Made by a program: the position numbers and the translations under genes. From NCBI GenBank assembly GCA_022984795.1, contig JALIHJ010000049.1:1-64000 (forward strand): a stretch of DNA of 64,000 nt, read 5' to 3'. The notes beneath the pieces were generated by a model that did not search any database, was not told where the DNA came from, and saw nothing but the letters and a program-made list of their open reading frames with translations. The DNA comes from Fabrea salina (taxonomy: Eukaryota > Ciliophora > Heterotrichea > Heterotrichida > Fabreidae). Shown here piece after piece: positions 47,469-54,906 of this stretch. The first letter of the stretch is position 1; the number at the start of each line of letters is the position of its first letter.

Positions 47469-48317
47469 TTACTCGTGCTTCTTTTTGTGAGCAGCTTTTT
47501 TAAGTCCGTGTCTGATGTTGCTTGACTTCTTAATGAGGTTTTTAAGTAAGTTTTGGAACTCAGGGATCTCTTGCTGTACACTTAAAACTTGTTGTTTGAT
47601 TTCTTGGTAGCACTTAAAGAACTCTTCACGTGAAAACCGAACCAGTCCAATGATTTCTTCCAGCAAGTCTTCTTTGTCAATTCTGTCTTCAACAGCCCAG
47701 TAAAACCCGCAAACAGCCACTAACCCAGGAGTAAACATTAAGTTGACTTCTGTTAAAAACGTAAGGTTGACGAAGTCTATAGCTGTTGTGTAGCAAGTTT
47801 CTGGAATATTTTTTGGCGAAATGTGAGAAAAAATGTAAGTTAGGGGCTTGTCAGGCGAAAACACGTAAAGTTGGAAGTCAAGTCCTGATATCAACAAAAC
47901 TTCGTACTGCAGAATCCTTTTTGGGTCGCTTTGTTTGAAGTGCGAGCAAAAGTTGTTGGCGTCTCTGATGTTGATTTCTTCAGTTTTGCAGGCCAAAAAC
48001 AAAGCTGTGAACATCATGTTGATAGCGTCGTACTCGCATATGTAATGCTTAAGTAAAAACCTTCGGAAGTAAGTAGCTGCAGTGGCTTTAGCTTTATTGG
48101 AGATTTCTAAGTGGTCTGCAGCTTTTAGTAAGTTGCTTGTGAGTATCGAAATTAGTTTGCTCTCTTCATCTGGGGTGAGTATGAATTTATCGATTTCTGG
48201 AATGAACTGACTGGCTTTGTCCAAGAAGTTTTGGATTTTTGTGTTGTGTAAGTCCTGGAGTTGTTCTCTGTTAAAAGTCCAGTGCTTTTTCTGGGTTGAT
48301 GTTAAGAAGTTAGGCAT
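47469..48317 (-). CDS. CCNH: Cyclin H (CDK-activating kinase/TFIIH)
   Basis: A 282-aa protein. STQKKHWTF at residues 7-15 is the cyclin H N-terminal signature. The first cyclin fold has KAKATAATYFRRFLLKHYICEYDAINMMFTALFLACKTEE (MRAIL-like and conserved Lys), and ILQYEVLLISGLDFQLYVFSPDKPLTYIF leads into the second fold (about 155-245). The C-terminal helix is basic (KKAAHKKKH). Cyclin H pairs with CDK7 and MAT1 to phosphorylate CDKs and the RNA polymerase II tail as part of TFIIH. It is slightly shorter than human (323 aa). 16 nt separate it from the genes on each side, all on the minus strand. Confidence 0.92.
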   Translation of the reverse strand: MPNFLTSTQKKHWTFNREQLQDLHNTKIQNFLDKASQFIPEIDKFILTPDEESKLISILTSNLLKAADHLEISNKAKATAATYFRRFLLKHYICEYDAINMMFTALFLACKTEEINIRDANNFCSHFKQSDPKRILQYEVLLISGLDFQLYVFSPDKPLTYIFSHISPKNIPETCYTTAIDFVNLTFLTEVNLMFTPGLVAVCGFYWAVEDRIDKEDLLEEIIGLVRFSREEFFKCYQEIKQQVLSVQQEIPEFQNLLKNLIKKSSNIRHGLKKAAHKKKHE

Positions 48318-48333
48318 TTATAAGTTAAATAGT

Positions 48334-48813
48334 TTAGTTAGGTTCTTTTTGCTTTTTCTTCTTCTTCCGTTTGGGTTCTTCTGGGTCTTCGTGAACTACT
48401 TGACTACTAACAGCTAAAACACCTGCAATACTAACTCTAGCTTTAAGTATAGTTTCTTGTGGAACACCTTCTAAGTTAGTAACTACTTGGACTTGGTTTT
48501 GAATACCTTCTAAGTTAGGAGCTTCTTGGACTTGACTTGCACCCATACATAAACAAACACTAACTGATTCTCTACAAAACTTGAAACAGGCACTAAATGC
48601 ACTTCCAATGGTACCAAAAAAGTCTTTGCACTCATAAAAACACTTTTCAAATAAGTCACAGCCCTTGTCTGAGCAACACCCTAACACACCTTTGCAGGTT
48701 TGAGAACAACACCCACTTGAACAAGCCTCTAAAACTTTGGGAATGCAACTTGCACACTCTGAAATAATAATGCAGGGACAGCAAACTAGTCCCAAAATCC
48801 CATCGTCCCCCAT
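48334..48813 (-). CDS. Cys-rich protein of unknown family, tandem copy 1
   Basis: A 159-aa protein. The first 95 residues hold about 19 Cys in short clusters (CCPC, CSSGCCSQTC, GCCSDKGC, CFYEC, CFKFC, CLC). The N-terminus is MGDDGILGL, so Gly2 is available for myristoylation and the early CCPC for palmitoylation. Residues about 96-120 have two short repeats (NLEGIQ, NLEGVP), then a Val/Ala segment and a very basic tail (KRKKKKKQK). The N-terminal half is almost identical to the gene at 48967-49584. Unlike metallothioneins, the Cys are mixed with hydrophobic residues, so membrane attachment or a disulfide/metal-bound fold are both possible. Function unknown. Confidence 0.7.
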   Translation of the reverse strand: MGDDGILGLVCCPCIIISECASCIPKVLEACSSGCCSQTCKGVLGCCSDKGCDLFEKCFYECKDFFGTIGSAFSACFKFCRESVSVCLCMGASQVQEAPNLEGIQNQVQVVTNLEGVPQETILKARVSIAGVLAVSSQVVHEDPEEPKRKKKKKQKEPN

Positions 48814-48966
48814 TAGTTATTACAGTTAGATTGAAAGAGTTTCTACCCAGCTAGGAGTCTAATTGCAGAGTTGTATTTAATGAATGTTTATTTAAATATT
48901 TTTCCTATCTTATGATTTGTGTTTTTAAATCCAGTTCTTAAGTCGATGATAAGAAGTTTAAACAAT

Positions 48967-49584
48967 TTATCTACTTTTTTTCTTCCGCTTTTCTTTCTTC
49001 TTACTTTTAGGTTCTTCTTGGTCTTCGTTTGCTTCACTTGCTTCATTATAAACAGCGAAAGCAACTACACCGCCAGCTTTAAGTGCATCTACTTGTAAGT
49101 CAGGAAGTATTTGAGTTGCGTCTTGAATGTTTTCTAAGTTAGTAACCGCTCTCCCTGCATCTTGGATGCCTTCTAAATCAAAAACTTCTATGCCTCCAAC
49201 TTGAATTTCTCCTAAATTAGGAACTGCTCCTTCGATCCCAATCGCTTCTTGGATACCTTCTAAGTTGGTAACTCCTTCAAGTTGGTTAGTAACCTTCTGG
49301 ACTTGACTTGCACCCATACATAAACAAACACTAACTGACTTTCCACAAAACTTGAAACAAGCACTAAATGCACTTCCAATGGTACCAAAAAAGTCTTTGC
49401 ACTCATAAAAACACTTTTCAAATAAGTCACAGCCCTTGTCTGAGCAACACCCTAACACACCTTTGCAGGTTTGAGAACAACACCCACTTGAACAAGCCTC
49501 TAAAACTTTGGGAATGCAACTTGCACACTCTGAAATAATAATGCAAGGACAGCAAAGTAGTCCCAAAATCCCATCGTCCCCCAT
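48967..49584 (-). CDS. Cys-rich protein of unknown family, tandem copy 2
   Basis: A 205-aa paralog of the gene at 48334-48813. Residues 1-95 differ at only a few positions, and about 25 bp before the ATG are also shared, so the duplication or a conversion is recent. The C-terminal half is longer, with several degenerate repeats of N-LEGIQ-A type (LEGVTNLEGIQEA, FDLEGIQDA, NLENIQDA), an acidic stretch and the same basic KKKEKRKKK tail. The repeat number clearly varies between copies. Same predicted features: Gly2, clustered Cys, no signal peptide, no clear membrane helix. Function unknown. Confidence 0.7.
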   Translation of the reverse strand: MGDDGILGLLCCPCIIISECASCIPKVLEACSSGCCSQTCKGVLGCCSDKGCDLFEKCFYECKDFFGTIGSAFSACFKFCGKSVSVCLCMGASQVQKVTNQLEGVTNLEGIQEAIGIEGAVPNLGEIQVGGIEVFDLEGIQDAGRAVTNLENIQDATQILPDLQVDALKAGGVVAFAVYNEASEANEDQEEPKSKKKEKRKKKSR

Positions 49585-49612
49585 TAGTTATTACAGTTAG
49601 ATTCGAAGAGTT

Positions 49613-49684
49613 GCATGCATTACTTTATTTATAAGAATTATTGCAAGCTTTTAGCCTTTGTTTTAGTTGCATACATTACTAACA
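49613..49684. repeat. Short imperfect direct repeat in a spacer
   Basis: The 16-bp sequence agttgcatrcattact occurs twice, about 54 nt apart, between the Cys-rich and EF-hand-like genes. Significance unknown. Confidence 0.35.
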
Positions 49685-49732
49685 CCTTAATTTAAGGCAA
49701 AAAAAACACTTGGAATTGGAACCCATTATTTA

Positions 49733-50596
49733 TTACAGTTTCATCATTTTAACTTGCAAATTCCAAATTTGGAAAGAATTTTTGACTAACTGTCTTTTTT
49801 GCAGGTAACTCTGAGCAACTCCTAAGATCTTTTCGAGACATTTTCTTTTGTCAGTTCCTTTGGCAGAGATGCTTTGGTTGTTATCTTTGAACTTCTTAAA
49901 GAGTTTCTTGATCTTCAGGACTTTGTGGTCTCTTTCTAAACTAAGCAACTTAGAAGTGCTTGTAAGTGGTTCTCTAGATTGTTCAGAAACAGGAGGTCTG
50001 GGACTGGAAAAGTCTATGTTGCTCAGGCTGTCTGCAAACCTACTGAAGTTTCCTTGGTTCACTCTAGGACTGACCATAGCGTAAAGCTTCTGTACCTTTT
50101 TGTTAATTAAACTCACTTTGGAATTGCTGAACTGGAACCTTGAAGAGGTAGAGTGCCTTGCAGACACTGGTTTGAAGTTGATTCCAGTTTTGGTTTTGAC
50201 TCCTGTAGTGTTTAGTCTGAGCTTGGGTCTTAAGTTTTTCTTTTCATTAGGGTCTAAGTCGACTCCATAGCGTATGTGGCAGGAATTCTTCATGTGAGTC
50301 ATGAGAAGCTTGTGGGAGTCTTGAGAAGTCCTTTCAGGGAAGCACTTGTACGAAGCTACCTTTAAAAAGCTTATGAATTGTGAAAAACTAAGCTTTGTGC
50401 TTAAGTCTGAACTGTTGAAGTTAGAACACCTTGCAATTAGACTTCTGAGGTCTTGAGAAGTCAGTAAGTCCGGGAAGATCCTTGCTGAGCTGCAGAATTT
50501 AAATACTTCAGTAAAGTTCATGAGGCTGTCAGTAGCATGTGCTTCGAAAATAGCTTTTAGCTTATTCTGGTTGTAATCAAATACGTTTACTGCCAT
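49733..50596 (-). CDS. Hypothetical protein with degenerate EF-hand-like helices
   Basis: A 287-aa protein starting at ATG 50596 (MAVNVFDYN); the frame continues upstream to a GTG inside the C2H2 gene, which I reject. Residues about 10-100 look like paired helix-loop-helix units (LMNFTEVFKFCSSARIFPDLLTSQDLRSLI, then LSFSQFISFLKVASYKCF) with no acidic Ca-binding loops. This pattern is common in ciliate EF-hand-like and p25-alpha-like proteins. The rest is basic, Ser-rich and probably disordered, with a helical end. Family not assigned. Confidence 0.6.
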   Translation of the reverse strand: MAVNVFDYNQNKLKAIFEAHATDSLMNFTEVFKFCSSARIFPDLLTSQDLRSLIARCSNFNSSDLSTKLSFSQFISFLKVASYKCFPERTSQDSHKLLMTHMKNSCHIRYGVDLDPNEKKNLRPKLRLNTTGVKTKTGINFKPVSARHSTSSRFQFSNSKVSLINKKVQKLYAMVSPRVNQGNFSRFADSLSNIDFSSPRPPVSEQSREPLTSTSKLLSLERDHKVLKIKKLFKKFKDNNQSISAKGTDKRKCLEKILGVAQSYLQKRQLVKNSFQIWNLQVKMMKL

Positions 50597-50660
50597 TTTA
50601 AAATTTAGGAACAACCCGATTAATTGAGGTATAATACTTACTTTTAAGGTTAGAATTAAA

Positions 50661-51212
50661 TCAATTATAGTGTACTCTTTGTAGGTGTTGTGGAAGAGCA
50701 TACTTGTTGTACAAAATTTTTCCACAAAGGTGGCAGCTGACGCGAGTAGAGCCCTCGTGAACCTGCCTGTTGTGGAACTTCAAAGCATGGTTGTGCTTAA
50801 AACCTTTTCCGCAAATTTTACAAATCCAGGAGCGTTTCTGGAAGGAATGAGACTTGCCAATGTGTTGGCGAAGTCCCTTTTGACCCTTACAGACTTTGTC
50901 GCATAAATGGCAGTAGTGGTCTTCGAGCTCTGAGTTCTGGGTGCAGTCTGACAAAGCAGTCTGGGGAGTGTCAGGTGGGTCTTTTGTTCCTATGCGCAGT
51001 TCTAAGTTTAGGAACTCAACCAATTCTGGATCCAAGGAAAATGAGGCAAGAATATGATCCCTATAACTCACAGGACTCTTGAAGACTTGTGAGCAGCAAG
51101 GACACTCAAATCCCTTAATTAAGTTTGTTGTTTCGCAGCTCAACTTAGAAGTCTTTTTGCTGCGAGTCACCATTGTAAGTCGGGAGTCAGTTATGTTGGA
51201 AATCAGCTTCAT
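50661..51212 (-). CDS. C2H2 zinc-finger protein 1
   Basis: A 183-aa protein. A first, atypical CPCC finger lies at about 35-55. Three C2H2 fingers follow in the C-terminal half: YCHLCDKVCKGQKGLRQHIGKSH, WICKICGKGFKHNHALKFHNRQVH and VSCHLCGKILYNKYALPQHLQRVH, with TGEKP-like linkers absent. The short basic N-terminus (TRSKKTSK) could be a nuclear signal. It is paralogous to the next gene (51401-51925), sharing finger order and residues such as LKFHxRQVHE and CELCGK/CHLCGK with YNKY. It is probably a nucleic-acid-binding regulator. The stop is TGA; 64 nt to the next start. Confidence 0.88.
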   Translation of the reverse strand: MKLISNITDSRLTMVTRSKKTSKLSCETTNLIKGFECPCCSQVFKSPVSYRDHILASFSLDPELVEFLNLELRIGTKDPPDTPQTALSDCTQNSELEDHYCHLCDKVCKGQKGLRQHIGKSHSFQKRSWICKICGKGFKHNHALKFHNRQVHEGSTRVSCHLCGKILYNKYALPQHLQRVHYN

Positions 51213-51400
51213 TTTTATGGTTTAAATCATTTTAGGTGCTTTACGTCCATTATAATGCTGATTTGTTTTCTTTTGTTCCAGTAAACGTAGTTATTTCTTT
51301 AATTTGGACTTAAGCTTAGCGCTAAATAAGGGGTAGTTTGCTTGCCCCTAATATTGATGACGCACTTACTTCCTAATTACTGAGCTCAGTCCCTTTAAGT
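51213..51400. other. Spacer with a GC-rich hairpin (51329-51349)
   Basis: This 188-nt AT-rich spacer between two C2H2 genes contains a potential 7-bp stem (AGGGGTA with TGCCCCT, one G-T pair, 7-nt loop) at 51329-51349. It is immediately preceded by the 10-bp palindrome TTAGCGCTAA (51316-51325). It may be a regulatory site or transcript 3'-end structure, or chance. Confidence 0.3.
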
Positions 51401-51925
51401 TTAATCCTCGAATTTGAACTTACACTTTTCGAGGTGCTTGTTAAGAATATACTTGTTATAGGCCTGCTTTCCGCAGAGTTCACAGTACCTCCTTGTAGTT
51501 TTTTCGTGGACTTGTCTCAAGTGGAAGTTGACTGCGTGTTTATTTCTAAATTTTTTACTACACTTGGGGCATTTGGAGTACTTATAAGTGGTTTGATGGA
51601 CTTTTCCTTGGTGTTGCCTCATTCCTCGGTAAGTAGCAAATTCTTGGTTGCACTTAAAACAAACAAAAGTGTTTTTTTCATTAGCTGACTCCGAATTGCT
51701 AGGACTTGAAAGCCTATCTAATATCTTAATGGAGGAGTAGCACAAGGAGCTATCTTCTTGTGGAAGTTCCTTTAGGTGTATTTTTAGGTCTCTTTGCTGA
51801 GTAAAGACCAGGTTGCACTTGCCACAGGCAAAACTTCTTCTGGTTGGTTCCTTGAGTAACCTTACGTTGAGAAACTTAGGCGAAGGCAGACTTTCTGATT
51901 CGAGACTATTTTGATGACAGAACAT
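51401..51925 (-). CDS. C2H2 zinc-finger protein 2
   Basis: A 174-aa protein with four C2H2-like fingers: FACGKCNLVFTQQRDLKIHLKE (second His not obvious), FVCFKCNQEFATYRGMRQHQGKVH, YSKCPKCSKKFRNKHAVNFHLRQVH and RYCELCGKQAYNKYILNKHLEKC (ending H-C). The first 25 residues are Ser/Leu-rich. The last two fingers match those of the neighbouring gene at 50661-51212, so the two are a tandem duplicate pair. Likely nuclear, DNA- or RNA-binding; target unknown. Confidence 0.86.
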   Translation of the reverse strand: MFCHQNSLESESLPSPKFLNVRLLKEPTRRSFACGKCNLVFTQQRDLKIHLKELPQEDSSLCYSSIKILDRLSSPSNSESANEKNTFVCFKCNQEFATYRGMRQHQGKVHQTTYKYSKCPKCSKKFRNKHAVNFHLRQVHEKTTRRYCELCGKQAYNKYILNKHLEKCKFKFED

Positions 51926-52087
51926 GGAAACTTATTATAAATCCATTTTAGAAATAAAAAACTGTATTAGTTGTTTTATTTTGGCAGAACAATTGTAAGG
52001 GCACAACTCTATTAATTCAAATAACTTAATTGTTATTTAAGAACAATAACTTTTATCTTAATCTTTTACTCTAAGTCAGAATAAAAA

Positions 52088-52678
52088 ATGTCCCAGGAAA
52101 ATCCTCACCAGCTTTGCAAACACAAGCACTCCTGCTTAGTAAACACCTTAATGGGGGCTGTAAGGGGTGGAGTAATCGGCCTAGGAATCAGAGGAGTGCT
52201 TTCGTTGTTTTCGTTGGTACTAAAGAGAAGGATTTTCAAGGACCCCAAGTTAATTCTGTCAATTTTTAGTAAATCCAACTTGAAGCTGCCTTGTCTCCTG
52301 GCTTCAATGGTTGTTTTGTTCAGAGGGACCCTTTGCTTGTGCAGAAAGTACACAAAGGACGAAGAAATCAGTGCCTTTGCAGCAGGTTTTGCCAGTGGAA
52401 TTCCTTTGTATGTGGAGAGCAGTGGGAACAGGGTAGTGTACTCGCTGTACGTGTTAGCCAAAGCTCTAGACGTAGCTGTTAAGCACTTGGTGAAGCTTGG
52501 GTACCTTCCTAAAATACCCTACTTTCCCGATATACTTTACGGGATTTCAATGACGATTCTGCAGTTTGCAAGAGTTTGGGAACCTGACTGCGTTAACAAG
52601 GGGTACTACAGTATGACTAAGAAGTTTATGATCGAGCCCAACGACCATGTTCTAGGAGTTATGGTCAAGCCTAGTTAA
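52088..52678 (+). CDS. TMEM135-like membrane protein
   Basis: A 196-aa protein. It begins with CKHKHSCLVNTLMGAVRGGVIGLGIRGVLSLFSLVLKR, the Cys/His motif and Gly-rich first helix of TMEM135-family proteins. LLASMVVLFRGTLCLCRKY, FAAGFASGIPLYVESSGNRVVYSLYVLAKALDV and WEPDCVNKGYYSMTKKF follow. Human TMEM135 (458 aa, peroxisome and mitochondrial dynamics, lipid export) contains two such halves; this one has a single half. Three to four membrane helices are plausible. Its TAA stop abuts the stop of the convergent ClC gene with no base between. Confidence 0.75.
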   Translation: MSQENPHQLCKHKHSCLVNTLMGAVRGGVIGLGIRGVLSLFSLVLKRRIFKDPKLILSIFSKSNLKLPCLLASMVVLFRGTLCLCRKYTKDEEISAFAAGFASGIPLYVESSGNRVVYSLYVLAKALDVAVKHLVKLGYLPKIPYFPDILYGISMTILQFARVWEPDCVNKGYYSMTKKFMIEPNDHVLGVMVKPS

Positions 52679-54892
52679 TTAACTATATTGCTTTTTCAAA
52701 AAACACTCCCTAATTATCACTCCTACGAACTTGCCCTTCCGTGTGACGTAAATTTGTCTCAACCCCAGCATTATAAATAAAAAGTGGACTTTTGCTAAGG
52801 GGGTATTTTCGCTGATAGCTAGGGGTGCGTAATCGATTTCAATGTTTTTGTCCCTGTAGTCGATGTAGGTGTTCCAGAACCTAGAAACTTCTTCTTCTTC
52901 TGTGAACTTTTCAGTGATGTCGATGTTCTTGATCTTTAGGCCCATTTCCTTAATGACTCCTGTCTAAATGTAACTTACGTATGGGTAGGTTGACAACTGG
53001 TAAACCCTTTCAAAGTACTTACTAAGCATTCTTGAGGAGTAGTTGGACATTTCTCTTTTTGCACTTAAAAACTTCTGGTGGAAGTGCTTTCTGAGGTCTT
53101 TAAGAGTGATTTCTCCTATAAGGAAGTTGTCTTCGTCTAAAACAGGAACTATGTATAACTCGTTCATGTTAGCAATGAAAACCTTCCAGAGTTCTTTAAG
53201 AGTAGAGTCTTTACTAAGACAACTCAGCCTAGTAACCATAACGTGTTTAGCTTTTTTCTTGTAAAGTCTTGAAGGCCTCAGAGCAGGCATGTAAGGCAAG
53301 CCTTTTATCTGCAGCATCACGTCGTAGATCGAAATGCTAATAGCGTTTCCAACAGCAAAACTTATAAGCACTCCTACTAACATGTAAGTCATGTAGTTTA
53401 GTTGCCCAGTAAGTTCAAACACAATCACTGCCACTGAAATGGTGTGTGTAACTGAAGAAGTTAGTGCTGCTGCACCCACTATTGCATACACTCCTTGCAA
53501 GTGGAATCCAAACACCCAGTTCATCAAGCCTCCCCAAAGCCTTCCAAACACTGCACCTGTAGTAAAAATAGGCGTAAACACTCCACAAGGTATCGGACAA
53601 CTAATACTGATCGAAGTCATAAACAGCTTTGCTAGTGTAAAAACTAACAAACTAACGTAAATGTTGGGAGTGACCCATCTAGAGTCCTCGATTTCGTACA
53701 AAGAGTCAGCTTGGAACATGTCGTTGATCACTTTTTTGTCACTAAGTTGAAAGAAAGGCGACGAAAAAGTGATTAAGGAGCACACTATGCACACAAGTAT
53801 AGTGTAAGGAAACCTTTTCGAAAGACTTCCGAGAACTTGTGCTTTGCGCATGCAAATGAGTTTACTAGCACACGTCACAAAAGTAGCTCCTAAAACTCCA
53901 CAGATAACTCCTAGTATCAAAAAGCTGAGGACTTGCCAGTTAAAAGTGATTTCTGTGTACTTGGTAACGTAAATCAGGTCAGTTAGTTCTGTTTGGTGCA
54001 GTATAGTAAACATTAAGCTGCACCAAACCGCACAGTAAAACGCTTTCCAAAGGTTACTGACAACATAGTAAGTAGCAGTGACTTCTATACTAAATAGCAC
54101 CCCTCCAATAGGGGCTCCGAAGGTTGCACAAACTCCAGTGGCCACAGCTGAAGCCAGTATTTGATTGTGCAAAGTAGTGTTTTCTAAGATGTGCTTGAAA
54201 AAAGGCACATGCTTACACAACTTGTGGGCTATTATAGCTGAGATGTGCACAAAGGGCCCTTCTTTGCCAATGCTAAGGCCAGCTCCACTTGCAGCGATTA
54301 AACCCACTACTTTAGAAGACAGAGTTGGAAAAGACAAAAACCTAAATATGTTGACTCCTGCCAGTATAGACTTCATCTCAGGAATTCCAGAACCCTCTGC
54401 GTCTTGGCTTAAAAACGCACCGCACAAAGCTGCCACCACTCCAAAAAACAACCCAAAGATCAGCCACATCACCAATCCTGTAGTAAAACTCATGTAGTCA
54501 TTGATGCATATAACCATCCTTGCTTCAAGTAACTTAGCTGCTACGAAGTCCACAGCAAAAGCCACTATCGCACAAATCACTCCTAGTATTGCTAAGTGGA
54601 CCCAAGCTGAAGGGTTGAGTATATGGAAGCTTCTGAGAAGTTTCTGAAACTTACTGAGCTTAACTTTTTCGTATCCATCTAAGTTGAACGAGACTTTAGT
54701 AGCTTCATTGATGTTGGTCATAAAATCAGTGACTATGTACCTTGAAAGGCGGAGATCTTCTTCTTGGTTGTTAATTTCTTGGTCATCTTCTTTTTCAGAA
54801 ACGTTTGTGGGGAAGCGTTTTATGAAGTTCTTTAGTTCGATTGCTTGGTTGTTTGAAGGGATTCTTAAGTAGTCAGACTTTCTTTCTTCCAT
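52679..54892 (-). CDS. ClC-type chloride channel with two CBS domains (one 15-nt intron)
   Basis: Two exons, 54892-52979 and 52963-52679, encode 732 aa. Without removing the intron the frame stops after 642 residues, and a separate 88-aa frame holds the second CBS domain (APLAISENTPLAKVHFLFIMLGLRQIYV--GKFVGVI); splicing joins them in frame (YPY-TGVIKEMG). ClC filter motifs are present: GSGIPEMK, GKEGPFVH (gating Glu) and PCGVFTP. In GVLFSIEVTATYY the proton glutamate of exchangers is Val, as in ClC-0/1/2/K channels, so a chloride channel rather than a Cl/H antiporter is likely. The C-terminal CBS pair regulates gating by nucleotides. About 10-12 membrane helices (residues 85-540). Confidence 0.93.
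52964..52978 (-). other. 15-nt spliceosomal intron
   Basis: On the minus strand the intron reads GTAAGTTACATTTAG: a canonical GTAAGT 5' site and TAG 3' site in 15 nt, phase 0. It introduces an in-frame TAG, and its removal restores a continuous ClC protein. The length is that of heterotrich ciliate introns. Confidence 0.93.
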
Positions 54893-54906
54893 AATACTTA
54901 ATTAGA
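54893..54906. promoter_or_regulatory. 14-nt divergent intergenic region
   Basis: Only 14 A/T-rich nucleotides (ataatacttaatta) separate the ATG of the ClC gene (minus) from the ATG of the IQ/coiled-coil gene (plus). No separate core promoters can fit, so promoter elements must overlap coding sequence. Confidence 0.5.

Larger units (their letters stand above)
48334..49615 (-). repeat. Tandem gene duplication with ~310 bp of near-identical DNA
   Basis: The 5' halves of both Cys-rich genes and the roughly 25 bp upstream of each ATG (48530-48840 and 49300-49610) are nearly identical. The 3' halves differ in repeat number. Confidence 0.85.

Noticed and set aside
47453-47581. Upstream extension of the 2-TM gene into the cyclin H coding region
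   Set aside because: The open frame continues there, but a good ATG lies at 47452 just after the cyclin stop, and the extension shows only low-complexity residues in an overlapping frame.
50597-50725. GTG-initiated 43-residue extension of the EF-hand-like gene
   Set aside because: It overlaps the C2H2 gene and starts at GTG; the ATG at 50596 is preferred.
52679-52945. Separate 88-aa CBS-domain gene
   Set aside because: A 15-nt intron joins it in frame to the ClC gene, and its sequence is the expected second CBS domain.
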